A program made the translations under genes and the position numbers. Shown piece after piece: positions 36,300-49,270 of a DNA stretch of 64,000 nt. The notes beneath the pieces are model-generated. The model was not told the origin of the DNA, did not search any database, and saw only the letters and a program-made list of their open reading frames with translations. The stretch is taken from NCBI GenBank assembly GCA_028671895.1, contig CM053794.1, forward strand, positions 42,238,501-42,302,500. Direction: 5' to 3'. The stretch comes from Oenanthe sinensis (lineage: Eukaryota > Streptophyta > Magnoliopsida > Apiales > Apiaceae). The first letter of the stretch is position 1; every line of letters begins with the position of its first letter.

Positions 36300-39200
36300 T
36301 CATAACAAAACCCCCCAGATTGCTGAAGCATCTTCACTACACTTAGCATGCACTTCCTTGATCCTATCCACTGATTTGCAAATTCCACTGCAGGACCAGT
36401 CAAATGAAGCTACACAAACACTACCTGCTTGTGCTTTCCATTCACATTCTGGTAATACGCCATGAAGTTAGTGACTCTTTCCTTAAATTTTATTTTACTT
36501 TCTAAAAAATACGCTAAAAAAATGTCATACCTGGGGGAGTTCCACAACACATGGAGTGCTCATTAATGTGCTCCACCTCAAGACCAATAAACCAAGCACC
36601 AAGTGACACATCTTCATTTGCATATTTATGCAGTATGGCCCTGAAATCAGTTGTTGCCAAGTTCTTATTAATAAAAAGAAGTTAAACCCATCGCAAAATA
36701 CTTGTCAAAAATGACTTTTAAAGTTGCTATTGACAGTGAATAGGTTCTGTGCATTCAAATACTTTCTAGCACTAATTTCCAATACGCCTCAAAGAAACAT
36801 ACATATGATGCAATAATATACCACCGACTTCTCAACCCTCTTTGCTTTGGTGAAAGCAAGTGGCAATAACAGTAGTATGCCAAATTTGGCTGCGGAATGG
36901 GGATTTACAGTATATCTATAAGTAATCAATTTCTTACTGGTTATCGGAGACGTATTTTGCTAGATTTTTTGAGACTGCATAGATTTGCCCAGTTGCATGC
37001 CGAAAGTATTTATTACCCTCCTCTCCAAATTTCCAGAATTCAGGCTCATGGTACTTAACATTCCTACAGAGAATACGAGCTTGATAAGTACAACAGCGAA
37101 AGCTACAAACATGATATAAGATATAACATCATTAGAAAAGCTTACTTTCGAGATAGAACCGGTCCAGATTTCATACATCCTATATATACTCTAGGTTTCA
37201 AACGATGGCGGGCAAGAGTTGCAGCTAGCGCACCTGCATTGCGCCATTAATTAGATAAATAAAACAATACACACTTATCCATAAATATAATATTAATAAA
37301 TTAAAAGGAAATATACTGCTATAATCAGAATATGGCGAGAATTTTTTTTGTTAACTGAATATGACCGGACAACCACAATAAAAACTTGCAATATATTCAA
37401 TTTATACTCTATGACACTTGACCAATGGTGACTCCACTTATCACCCTCAAAGTAAATAATCCTGATAATATTCAGCAGATTATAGTACGCAATGATTATA
37501 CAACTTTATTTGATTACATTTGATAAAACAATAGATACCGATTACAAATTCTATGCAACATCAATGAGTGTCATCATATTTAATTTTGAAGATAATTCAG
37601 ATTTCTTTCGATAGGTCAAACTTGATCATGCATATAGCAGAGAGAGTTTAAGGTTTACGGATGAGGAACAGAGAAGGCGGTGACAAAAATTTGTTGACAT
37701 ACCCAAATTTACGTGAACATCATCATCAATCTTGACGTAGAAATCTGCATCCCACTTGGCATATGCTGCTGACAAAAATGTTTTTGTCTTTGCAGATAAC
37801 TCATGATAACCTTCCACATGGTCCTATGATGATAACATGTCAGTGTTTGAACTCATATATTACCAGGCTTAATCATACAAACAGTGCCAAACTCACCAGC
37901 CTGAAAAAGTCCTTGTGCTGAGCTTCCTCTGAATCAATTGCTCGATCTAAAATGCTATTTGATGTTGCACTGCATTAATAAGTGGGAAAATTATTTAGAC
38001 AGCATACTTTAATATAGGAGCAGTTAAGGTAATGACGCGACAAGGTTGAACTAAGAGAAAGAGCAGAAGTTACAAATACTGTTCTAATGTTTTAAATTCT
38101 TAACTGTCTTCAGGTTACCTTGTAAGGCAACTAGTGATAAGAAATGTAATTAGATAATTATTATTTTTCCTAAAGTAAAACAGTTTCAATTCATCAAATT
38201 AAAGGTCCAGCTTTGTGTTTCATACTAGGGCCGAGACTATAGAAAACTTTATGAGGTCTAATTCAAATTGCACTACTAACTGTGATAAATCATGCTAGTA
38301 TTCTTTCTTCACTGGTCAACATTTCATAGCAATTATTAGATTAATACAGTATTATATATAGAGTACTCTGAAACTAAAAGCTAATAACTTAGCTTAGCTT
38401 ATTTATCGAGAACACTATAAATATTTTAATATGCACTTGGTCCTTTGTTTATCTTCAGTGCCTTCTTATGCATGTTTTTGTACCGGTTGATTTCCTCTAC
38501 CAAGACGCAGCCAACTTGAAGTTTATATAAGAAGGTGGAGCATCCAGAACTCTTAATTATTGAAAGTGTGAGACTGCAAGATTGCTGTCATACTGATACC
38601 CAGCAGCCAAGAGTCGGTAGAAATTGAAAAACAGAGATGCAGAATTTAATATCAGCATATAAGCCTTTAGTCGGAGCAATTCATCAAGGATGAAAATATA
38701 ATGCGCACACTTGTAATTGACCAGTAGTTGCTAAAAAAAATAGTTCAAAATAAGATAGCAGTCTTAATTCAAGTGGTCCAATGGAAGGGCTGGATATAAG
38801 GTTAACGTTAAATGCCCTAGTCTGTGTTAAACTAGTTATTCTAAAATCTTGCTCTAAAGTTTTAAGACTTGTTCAATTAATCCCCAAAAAAAATAAAGAA
38901 AACCTTGCAAGAGCATAAAAAATGGGGATTCTTTGTTAGTTTAAATAATTACATTCCATATTCTTTACATAACTTCATCAGACAAAGTAGTGAAAGGGTT
39001 GATTAAATTATGAACTGAAAGCTGCAATATAAGATTATACCTGTGGCCAATCATAAAACGGACAACAATCCCCTTTTCCTGCTCAAGTTTTAATAGCTCC
39101 TCACCTAGTTAAAAACACAAGGAATTATATAACAGTCCTAACAAGTAAATATATATCTATAAGTACAAGCATTACATAAGTAGAGAAGATATATACCTTG

Positions 39201-40724
39201 AGGCATCCAGGTCTGTCTAACCGAATCACGCCTCTTTCTACTGCTGAAGGCAGTGTTTATTCCTATAACCATAAATGCTTTCTGCTTTGTGGAATTGGCC
39301 TTCATACCAAACAGCTTGTCACTGCTTTTTCTTTCAATGGAAGGAAGCTCCATTCGCAACTCGCCAATTGAGTTGTCCAGTGATCTGAAAGGCCACCCAA
39401 AATTTACATACAGTTTTAACTTAAAAGAAAAAATAAAATTAACTAGTCATTATATTTATTTATTTATTGGTTTCCATCTTCCCAGCTATCCACGTCTTAA
39501 TTACCTCAACAATTTTAAAAATTGGATTTAAATTTTGTTGACAATTGATTGTTGTGACTGCTTTTATTAGTCCAAAAGAGTACTTGATGAAACACATAAT
39601 GAATTGATAATGGTCAACATACTCACTGTATCGCTTCATGGGTTTTCTGAAACTGTCCCAATATCTCGATATTCTGATACAATATCAACCACAATTAGAT
39701 GGATATTACAGATTAAGAGGATAAAGAAAATTACAAAGTTGTATAGGCGATCTACTAGTTTAAAGAAAAAGGATAGAAGAAAGAGGACCTTTTTTGTTGT
39801 GCAATCGTCAGGAAGAAGCTGCAAGTCTTGATCATGCTGCAGTGGCCACATGATTTGGCCATTGGATTCGTGAAGGATCCACACTCTGCACAACACAAAA
39901 AATTAAGGCTAACACGCTAGCAGCCAGACTGTGGTACTGAACCATCATGTTAAGATCCCATTCATCACCCAAGATATTGTAAATTTAACCAAATGGTCAC
40001 AGGTCTAAAACGAAAGATAGGTGAATTGTGTTTAACATCAGTTTTAAAGTCCAGGATTGGTTTAGTTCTGCTTCTGGGAATTTCAGTTCCCTCCAATGAT
40101 GCTTCAAAATCAAAATATATGGAGAGAAATCATAAATTGACAAAAAATACTCCCTCAGAATCAAAATAAAGGGTCTGAAGTCTAGGAAGTAGGAACATGA
40201 TTCATTACTATCAAAAAAATTAATTAAACATTGTTGATCACGGATTAAACACCGATTGTTGGGTTTTTGAATAAGTTTACTGACTACATACTCTAGAACT
40301 TTATATATTACTTAAATGTAAGATTTCAAAAAAAAAAAAAAAAGTTGGATTATTTTGGGAAGAGGAAGTTCTACATCATACATACAATTATTCAAACGGA
40401 GGTTAAAGAAATTACAAAAAAAAAAAGATTGTTTTCTTTTGCTACTTATTCGAGATTTCTCGTGCCTTTTGCTAAATATATAAGAATTTGAAGCTCGACA
40501 TATTACAAAGAATAAAAAAGGAGAGAATAGTAATACAAACACACAGATATATGTGCATGTACAGCTATATAAAGTTGTATGTACCTGTTGGAGACAAGCA
40601 TGCCAAGGGCAAAGGCGAAGATACAGGACAGGACAATCCATTTAGGTGACACTTTTCCACTGTTTCTGGTTTTCATCATTAAGTGTGAAGAAGAAGAAGA
40701 AGATGAAGATGACGAAGAAGACAT
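36300..40724 (-). CDS. GT31 beta-1,3-galactosyltransferase, 400 aa, 11 exons
   Basis: Exons: 40585-40724, 39789-39885, 39627-39673, 39197-39384, 39041-39104, 37897-37969, 37703-37823, 37146-37233, 36938-37063, 36531-36640, 36300-36448. The joined frame is 1,203 nt (400 aa) with consistent phases. The N-terminus is a 12-Ser run, then one transmembrane anchor (about 28-43: WIVLSCIFAFALGMLV), making a type II Golgi protein. A DUF4094 stem region follows (WILHESNGQ, LQLLPDDCTTKK). The catalytic domain has MVIGINTAFSSRKRRDSVRQ, FMIGHS, the metal/UDP-binding DDD at 236-238 (FYVKIDDDVHVNL), RHATGQIYAVSK and YANEDVSLGAWFIGLEVEH. The family adds galactose to glycans such as arabinogalactan proteins; acceptor choice cannot be read here. 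Intron 5 contains copy 2 of the dispersed repeat. No lesions are seen. Confidence 0.92.
38429..38937. repeat. Dispersed repeat, copy 2 (about 510 bp, in a GT31 intron)
   Basis: Matches 21772-22262 end to end in the same orientation. The best conserved core is ATTGCTGTCATACTGATACC and CCAGCAGCCAAGAGTCG. The copies differ by many substitutions and small indels, so they are not recent. No coding frame is found. Confidence 0.8.
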
Positions 40725-40775
40725 GTCATACAAAAATCAAGAAAATTACAGACTAGATAATTCTACACAAATGAT

Positions 40776-40806
<31 letters not shown>

Positions 40807-43549
40807 TATATGTCACAGATTTTGTCAAGTATTTAACGATAAAATTTAAATTCTTGTATCTGTCTTCTTCACATGCACACACAATAAATAGATATTGTGG
40901 GTGTATGCAGGTATGTGTAGGAAGAAGGTAAGAAAAGAAGAAGAACAAGTGAGAAACGGGGAATACAGAGTATGTACGTACGTAACAGTCGAGTCTTTTT
41001 GGACAACGGAGAATACGAAGTCGCTGCGAAATGATAGAAGACACTGTTTGGCTTTAATTGAATTCCACGTATTTGTTTGCCTTGGTCTTACACGCCCTCT
41101 TCGGGTCAACTACGAACATAACTTCGTCAAACGTCCCACTCTTTCCATTCCATAAATATTTTTAAAGGTTTAATACCGTTTATATTTTAAAGATTTAATA
41201 CTACTATTATTTAGGTCTCTCATCATAGACGATATAATTTTGGTTAAAAGTAAATGAAAATTTGTTTGATAAAATTTAAAAATATTTTAAAAGAATATTT
41301 TAGATAAATTAATTACTCGTATTTGCTTGGGATAGAGTCGATCGACCATTATCTCAAGTTGAGGCAAAGCCTGATAAAGACTTTAGAGTGAGTGAGCTTT
41401 GTGGCGTATGTGTTTATAGCAATTCCATTGGATCATCATCATCATCATCATCATATCTGCGCTACACACACCAGACAAGTAACCTTCTTCCCTCTTATGT
41501 ATGATTTCTGTTGTTTGCTCTTCCCCTTCCTGCAATCATATCTATGTATATATGTTATTCTAATACTAGATAATTTATTTGCCTAATATATAACCCTATT
41601 TTGTATGTAATCTATGCTGCTGAGAGAGAGAGAGAGAGTAGTGTTATCTGTTGACCAAATGCAATTTCCCAATGCTTGTGCGGTTACGAAAGTAATTGAT
41701 AATTGATGAGCTTTACTAATTTACAACAGAATTCACCAAGTAAAGAATCATCACAAAATATTGATGGAAGTCGAGTAAAAGGATAAAAATCAGTTAGCAA
41801 ATGAAGAGAGGATAGAATTATAGAATTAGGGTGTTTGAACTTTAAACTGCGAGACAACCACTGGCCCTAGGATTTCTCAACCACGGGAAAGAGGAGTTTG
41901 TACGAGTCCAACCAATCCATGCTAAAGAACAATTCTAATATTCAAAATACAAATATATAAGTTATTCTTGTACGTGAGGATTACAATTCTATACAGATTA
42001 TAAACCAAACCTAGTTTAAAATTAAGGCAACTATATATTTTTCAGAATATTCCTATATGATGTTAAAGAGTTTAAATCTATTGTTTTTTATCAACTCCCC
42101 ACAATTACCTGCAATCAAATCTTTTCTTATTAATATAATAATAATATATGATATATCTTTCTTGATTTTTGTGTTCCTTCCCCACTATTCCTCTGTCCCC
42201 TTGTTGGAGAAAAGTTTGCCACAACTTCTATAATAACTAAGGATAATGAATGAATGAGATGCTTGAAGAACAACACTGATGAAGAACCGCAAAGAACTTT
42301 ATAGACCGATTTGTAAAGGCCGAAGTATAAATACAGAGATGATGAATATAATATGCTATTATGCTCAACATGAACTGCATAAGAAATTCTTTATAGTTAT
42401 GCTCTTCTTCAATAATTAAAACTTTTTCAGCCTCTTTTTCTGTTTAATTTATTGTTCATCCGCTGAACTTTGAGAACATTACCACCCTAATTTTCTTCAA
42501 TGACAGAACTTGCTCAACCTGTCACGTAGCTTTTTCTGTTTAACCAATCCTCAAGGTGTTTGCATGCTGGTCTTGTTGTATCTCTCAGTCTTATCAATTG
42601 TTATAATTTTGATGGTAGTGCTTTCAACCTCATTGTTATCAGCTTCTTGACATGTTTCCGAAGAAGCTAGTATACCCTCGACTTTGTCAAGAATTTCAGC
42701 TTCTTTTCAACCTCTTTTTCCTGTTCAATTTGTTTTTGTTTTTTTACCTTTATTTGCTTAATTTGAGATAGTGTGGATTAAGACGTAATTCACAGATCGT
42801 AGTTGCTGATCTATAATTATACAAAGTTTTGGGCTGAAAAGATGATAATTTAGGTTTTGAAGTTTATCATCTGAAATATACACGGGTGAATTTGTAAAGT
42901 TTGGACTGTTTTGTGAATATCAGATCCCTGGAATTTTTTCAACTTGAGGGGCTGGAATAAGTACAACAATTTTAGGGATATATCTAAATGTTTCCTAGAA
43001 CATGGGTCAGGGGATGTTTGTAAAAGATTGCAAAGAGTCGGGATTTTATATGGAAAAAAATCAAACTGCAGGGTTAGTTTTTAAAAAGTTGAGAGAAGGT
43101 TGTGATTAACAATCTTGTGCAAAAAATTTCGGATGGTGTTTGTTTGTTTTTTGACTTTTTCTATATAAAAAAAAATCCTGCTAGGTTGATTTTAAAGGTC
43201 AAAACAACTAAACGGTGATTCCGTAATAAACAAAGTTATTAATGGTTCAGCGAACAGTTTATTCGAACTATACCAGCTGCAAGCAGTACATCTGATTAAT
43301 GGTGTTCTTGCGCAAGCAGTAACCCTAGTGAACAGTTATATTATCATTTTTAATGTTAACCAATATATTCAAACATCTTGCTTTTGGAAAACTTTTCACA
43401 AGTTCTCTCTACATAAGCCATATTCTCTTTTTGGCAAGCATATCTTGCAGGGGCCTTTGCCTGTGCACGTGTGTTTTTCATGTCTCCTACAAGTCATCAA
43501 AATGTTGTCTTTCTGACTGCAATGTTTAAGTTGTCAAGGTAACTAAAAC
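40725..43549. other. Spacer between GT31 and the 79-aa gene
   Basis: Holds a CA microsatellite (about 40776-40804), a CAT microsatellite (about 41432-41454) and a GA run (about 41621-41638). On the minus strand about 42555-42705 an open stretch of roughly 50 codons reads ILDKVEGILASSETCQEADN, then continues to IIIDKTE-like sequence and a stop. Neighbouring frames are broken, so it looks like a decayed coding remnant I cannot identify. Two similar CCTCTTTTTC-type segments near 42,430 and 42,710 suggest an internal duplication. No intact gene is seen. Confidence 0.5.
40776..40804 (+). repeat. (CA)n microsatellite
   Basis: About 14 uninterrupted CA units, in the presumed 5' UTR or promoter of the GT31 gene. 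Confidence 0.9.
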
Positions 43550-43789
43550 ATGGGAAACAAGGCCGCTAAGCCAGAAGCAAAGAAGGACGAGATGCTCGTG
43601 AAGGTCATGCCTCCACTCGACCGTACATACGTTCGGTGGCTTGCTCGAGACCTCGAGCGAATTTATGGCTATACTCCCAAATATCCTTGTGCAGTGAAAC
43701 CCCCAGATCATTATATTGAGTACATGCGTCTACAAGGATGGTTGGATTTGGACTTGAATGACCCTGACCTAGCCCATCTGTTCAAGTAA
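43550..43789 (+). CDS. Small conserved plant protein with N-myristoylation-type start, 79 aa
   Basis: Single-exon frame from ATG to TAA. It begins MGNKAAKPEAKK: Gly2 with a small residue and following lysines fits a substrate for N-myristoyl transferase and membrane anchoring. The body (VKVMPPLDRTYVRWLARDLE, then IYGYTPKYP, then PPDHYIEYMRLQGWLDLDLN, ending DPDLAHLFK) matches my memory of a short conserved plant family with no described function. Composition is clearly protein-coding and charge-balanced. The antisense open frame over the same bases (43526-43711) is a shadow. Confidence 0.8.
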   Translation: MGNKAAKPEAKKDEMLVKVMPPLDRTYVRWLARDLERIYGYTPKYPCAVKPPDHYIEYMRLQGWLDLDLNDPDLAHLFK

Positions 43790-44204
43790 TTACTTGTTTT
43801 GTACCTATTAAAGCGACTCTCTCAGTTGAAGCTAATTTTATTACTTAAATTTGTAGCAAAAAGTAGTATATGATACTCAAATTTGTTTGCGTGGATGCTT
43901 TTGAATATAACCATAATCAGTTGGGAATGATTTGCTTTTGTGATTTTCCAGAGCGCGCCGATGTGTTTACAAGGACTCGGGTTAAATACGTTATTAAAAT
44001 ACGAGTACAGTTGCAAATTAGGTACCCATCTGAAAATCCAATACTCTACATAGAATTTCGAATTAGGTACATTTTGAATATATAATGCAAGTAAAAGAGT
44101 GAACATTACAATGGAGTCCAGAAAATAAGCATATTTAAAATATAATCTGGTTTTAACTAAAACCTATAGATAACACGTTATGCTGAACAACATTATTACA
44201 TGTA
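43790..44204. other. Convergent 3' UTR region
   Basis: Lies between the ends of the 79-aa gene (+) and the ammonium transporter (-). Short open frames here overlap each other on opposite strands and show no domain. Confidence 0.55.
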
Positions 44205-46660
44205 TCACATAACTTGAGTCACACCAATGGAAGGTTTAAAATGCTCTCCTTCATCCAAAGAATGAATTCCATGTTTAGTTGCATCATATTTCTCCCCATC
44301 TCCCCACAAGGCATAAGCCTCTTCTCCGTGCACTGCATCATCTCCAATGACCAAGTGTTCTTCGGACATTCGTAGCGGCATTATAAAACTTATAACAACA
44401 CAAATAATTGACGTGACAACAATGTTCCAGCCTATGATAAAACCACCACCAACGAGTTGTTTGTAGATTTGAGCACCACCTGAGCCGCCATAGACTGCTC
44501 CCCTGGCGTCTGGAATTGGCAGAAACAAACTACAGAGTGTTGGCTCGGCGAAAACCCCTGTGAGGAAACCGCCTAGGTAGCCTGCAACGGCGTGAGTGTG
44601 AAAGACACCAAGTGTGTCGTCGATAGCATTGAGTAGAGTCCATCTTTTGTGGATGACCATCATGGTGAACCAGGGAATGCTTCCCGACAGAATTCCCATT
44701 ATAATGGCTGCCCATCCTTGCACAAGACCTTCAATAACCACAAGCATGCATGTTTGCTTTTAGGTATTTTACAACATAAATTAAGCACGACATGTCAACA
44801 TATAAATGTAAATCAGATTAAGCTATAAAGATACTTTGGTATAACTAAATTAATTTCCTTAAAATTGTTTGGTCAACATTAAGGTTGACATATCACTTTA
44901 GTATTAAATCAAAGATTAGTCGACTTGACTCTGTAACATTAGAAAACTTAAAAGTCAAGTAAGCTGCCCAGTTTTGAGGAAATGGTTAAACTCTAATTAA
45001 ACAAATTTAGATGTCGTTTTTTCTCAGTCACATGTTATATTTCTTTACATACAAGGAACATTAACATGGTTATTTAAGAATCAAATTGTCAAACCAATCT
45101 AGAAGTCGACTGGCAATGTCTTGGTTTTGATAGCCACAGTTATTGTAAACATATCTGTCTTTGTTGATGCGTATGTTATTGTATATACTATCTTGTTTGG
45201 CAACTAACTAGCCGAGCAACACGGGCCCTTTACTTCATATAAAGAGAATTACTAGTCAAAGAAAAAACAAACAATACAAAGGTGATTTTTCTTGCTCCCC
45301 GGGATAAGATTTGCGCGTTCAAACAAGAAAAATTCAACTCATAACATGTATATATAATTAATGTATCTGTCACAAAGACAGAGACCTATCACTTGACAAT
45401 TAACATTATTGTCTGTATCCAAATTTATCTAATCATCTTCGACCAACAAACGTGTTTAATTATTTACTTTTGGCCCAGTTACGTAGAATCTTTCTAAAGA
45501 TCGCTATTCTTTAAAATGGTCAAATATGTACGTTCTTTAATCTTTAATCTACCCATAGAGTTGACTAGTATGAGTTTTCAATATTTAGATGGGGATGAAA
45601 TTATATACCTGCACCAGGAGTAATGCAAACGAGGCCGGTGATCATGCCTTGAACAGCTCCGATGACAGAAGGTTTCTTGAAGAAGATGACATCAAGCCAT
45701 GTCCAGACAAGAAGACTAGTTGCTGCACAAATGTTTGTATTCAGAATTGCCATCGAGGAGTCTATGTTGGCGGTGTAAGGCCCTCCACCGTTAAAACCAG
45801 CCCATCCCATCCACAACAATCCTGCTCCAGCCAACATCAGCAATATATTGTTAGGTGGGAACCTTTCCCTGTCTGCTCTTGATCTAGGCCCAACCTGATT
45901 AAAAAAAAAATTAAGATAGCCAAAGCATGTAACTGTCGGTTGCAGAAATTTAAATACTTATTCTAATCGGAACTAGAGTTATTAAATGCAAATAGGATAG
46001 ATCAGTACTAACCCAATAAGCAGCAGTTAAGCCAGCAATTCCAGAAGACAGATGAATAACAAAACCACCAGTATAATCAATAACACCCCATTGAAACAAG
46101 AATCCACCACCCCACAAGCTGAATGCTCCAACTGTATACGAAAATGTCAACCAAAGAGGCACAAACATCATCCAAGCCTTGATGTTCATCCTCCCTAACA
46201 ACGATCCAGCCAATAAAATCACAGTAATACATGCAAACACGCACTGATACCAAACCATAGACGCCATTGGAAAATACGGCTCAATCATAACCGTCTGTAC
46301 CGTCCCGTTGGCAAAATGGTGAGTTGTAGCCGGCAACTCAGCTTGCTTGATTAAGAACTTTTGGCCTAAAGCTGGACCAGCTTTTCCCCAAAAGGGCAGA
46401 AGTTTTTCGCCAAATGACATCTTGTAAGCCCATGTCACCCAGCAAATGATGACAGCTGCAAATGCATAAAGAGCCATGAAAGCAGAGTTTACAGCCCATT
46501 TTTTCTTGACAATACTTCCATACAAGATAACAAGTCCCGGGACACTCTGAAGGCCCACGACCGTGGCCGCCATCATTTGCCATGCGTTGTCTCCTTTGTT
46601 TAGCCAGTCAGGCGCCGAGGCAGTTAAGTTTTGGTACGCTTGAGGAACTGTACTAGCCAT
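44205..46660 (-). CDS. AMT2: AMT2-type ammonium transporter, 485 aa, three exons
   Basis: Exons: 46013-46660, 45609-45894, 44205-44728 (648, 286 and 524 nt), giving 485 aa. The protein starts with the external segment WLNKGDNAWQMMAAT and has about eleven hydrophobic spans of the Amt/MEP/Rh fold. The pore histidine pair is His203 (GGFVIHLSSG) and His355 (GVFHTHAVAG). Other family blocks are QSVPGLVILYG, GWAGFNGGGPY and PGAGLVQGWAAIIMG. The cytosolic tail has YDATKHG, where the Thr (about 462) aligns with the phospho-switch threonine that shuts AMT trimers. The length and tail are those of the AMT2/MEP-like clade rather than AMT1. It acts at the plasma membrane in ammonium uptake or retrieval; some AMT2 members are induced by arbuscular mycorrhiza, which cannot be judged here. 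No lesions are seen. Confidence 0.92.
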
Positions 46661-48228
46661 ATCTACAGAGTATATTGTTGAATATACTCGAGATGTGAAC
46701 TTTAGGTAGGTGCAGTCTATAAACTATGTTTAACTTGGATGCACATATATAAGACTTCGCTTGTGTACACACACACAAACATATTCCTTAGAGATTCATT
46801 GACTCTGTTTCGGTCAATGAATACATGACAAACTAATGTGCTGTCATGGACAGTAGTGCTAGAACATTAACTACTAATGTTTCCACACCCACACACACAC
46901 AAAAGAGCATTAAATTTCAATGCAAAAAGAAATGAGATATTTATAAGGTAACAGTACTTCCATATTAAATTGAGGGGCGGTCTTCATAAGTGTATGTTGC
47001 AGCATATCTTTAGTGTGTGAATTAGTAACGTTAAGGTGTTTACTTTTTGTAAATACAGGAGGTTCATTTATTTTTATCACGCTTAGAATTAAGTTTTAGT
47101 ATTTTCCCCCCCACTAGAATTAGGTGCAATAGCGGATACGGGATCATTTGTCATTACAATTTACAATTGTCTTTAACTGAGGACGCGGTTTCACTGAAAA
47201 TATAGCTAGTCAACTAAGAACAGTCTAGCCTTTTTGTTGCATTCTCTCTTTTTTCCTTGGGGATGAGTCGACTTCCAACTACCCAATAAACCAAACATGT
47301 TGATTGAGAGAGTAGATTCGAAGTCAATCATCAAATCAAAGACTTGTACACACAACTATAGCCAACCACCCAAATAGCCAATCCTGTTGACAGAGCAAGT
47401 AGAGTCCCAACTCGCAGATGGAATCAAAGACTAGTGCACCGTGGACGAACTAAACCCATGCTAGCTTAGCGGCTAATTTTCAAATTCATTTGGGTTTTCC
47501 CGACGACTTGGAAATAAATGGTAATTTTTTATTGCGGATCTTGTCAAATTTTGGCCTTTTTTGCACTTGATATTTTTCTTAATCAATTTTAATTTGTAGA
47601 AATGTAGTGATATTTAAGAAGACTTAAAAAATGACAAGTCTATACATCTCTAAAGATCCCTTTTCTACGATAGAAGGTGAAGTTTTTCTGAGGAATCTTC
47701 TAGTGACGTTGATATAATTTTTATTAGAACATGTAGCTGGCAGATCACACTCTACCCGTTGGATTTATAAAAGTAGCTGTGCATTGACATTTCAAAAGAG
47801 CAATTAACAAAGGAAAATTAATAAATAATCTTCCCAACTCTATGGATGAAACTATACTATTGTTTTCAAGTACTCGTGCACGTACAGAGTTGCCCAGCTT
47901 TAATATATATATATTGAGGTTAGTTATAAGTTTACTTCAATGAGTTGGATAGAATAAATATGACAGAGCAGGGCCGGGGCAGAAGTTTAAAATATAGTCA
48001 TTCTGATATAATATAGATTCAGCTTGCGGGACAAAAACCAAAGGATTCCAATCATTCGCAAACCATACTTTCTGCTACTAAGAATCTAAACCAAGTCTTA
48101 GTACTCATACCATCAACCAAACAAACCTCTAAATTCTCAAACAGCAGTTCAAATATATAATTTAGATTTAGATATATATAATTGCGGGCATGCAGATCTG
48201 GAGACCTGAATCGATATCCAGCTCTTCC
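46661..48228. other. Spacer between AMT2 and the HMA gene
   Basis: Contains the AMT2 promoter with short CA-rich runs and the 3' side of the HMA gene. No further gene or repeat is recognised. Confidence 0.6.
46746..46753 (-). promoter_or_regulatory. Likely TATA box of the ammonium transporter gene
   Basis: On the minus strand TTATATAT lies about 90 bases upstream of the ATG, with no competing ATG between. Assigned by position and motif only. Confidence 0.45.
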
Positions 48229-49270
48229 TTAATATGCACGATGGTGGCAGCATCCATTTCTGCACCCAAATTAATTTACGCTCATTTAGACCATCAGATG
48301 CACACAAGTTCTCGATAGGCATCTTGTGCGGCTTAATATTGTTGGACTTAAAAGTATCAGATATTTAACTAATTAAGATGTAAGATGCATATATGTACGC
48401 AGAGATTACACAATCGACATAACAAGCAGTGAAAACTAATGAATAATAATAAAGCACGTACCTAAGGGGTGCAAAACCAAAGCTGGAAGTACTAATACGG
48501 TAGGGATGACGACGGTAATAATTTGAGTGATGAGAGTAGTGAGAAGGATCATATATTTTCCTCGAGTACCAGTAGGGATCATGGATGGGATAGGGCTGAT
48601 GATAAGTAGGATATGATGAGGCCATTCCTAAAGCATTGTCGCCATAGTAGTAGCATGGATTGTTATTGTAATTCAAGGACGGATGTTGAAGTTTAATATG
48701 AAGCAGCTCCGCGTGTTGCCCTGCTTTGGCTAATGCATACAACACCATATTCGGATCCACTTGTCCTGATATATCTGCTATTCCTCTATCTGCATCTATT
48801 GATATGTTGTAAAGGCCTGCACGTATGTATATGTTACATTTTAGATCTTTGTAATTCAAACTTTTCATCAGTTATTCATTTTTTATTAACTGGTTTCGAT
48901 TAAGAATCAAGTACAATATAAAGGAAATTAAATACACACATGTCATAAATTAATCATCAAGATCAATACGCACCACAAATGGAACCTACAACTTCCAGCA
49001 CCTTCATCTTGCATGCTTCACAGTTTGCATTCACTTTCAGAACACAACCCTAACTCAAAATCAATCAAACCAAATAAAAAAAATTACTCCCTTCTTGTAA
49101 TAAACACTAGATATATATTAAAAACACAGAGGGAGACATGATCAACTTCATAACTTCTTTAATATTAGTACATCAAAAACATAGACAAAAAAGGTTCATA
49201 ATCAGAAAAACATCGAATTAATGTAATAATTAGTATAAATTTATCGTACCATGTTTGCGTAGGGATCCAT
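48229..49270 (-). CDS. Heavy-metal-associated (HMA) domain protein, 160 aa, four exons
   Basis: Exons: 49250-49270 (7 codons), 48974-49049, 48462-48816, 48229-48259; the joined frame is 483 nt. The HMA fold spans about residues 8-75: GCVLKVNANCEACKMKVLEV with the metal-binding Cys17-x-x-Cys20, then YNISIDADRGIADISGQVDP and LYALAKAGQHAELL, the usual beta-alpha-beta spacing. The rest is rich in Tyr, His and Pro (YYYGDN, PTYHQPYPIHDPYWY, HYSHHSNYYRRHPYR). The last exon adds NGCCHHRAY and a stop. The gene therefore belongs to the plant HPP/HIPP metallochaperone-like group but lacks the CaaX isoprenylation box that defines HIPPs. Possible partners are soft metals such as Cu, Zn or Cd (family knowledge). 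The short first exon is supported by frame and splice sites only. Confidence 0.8.
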
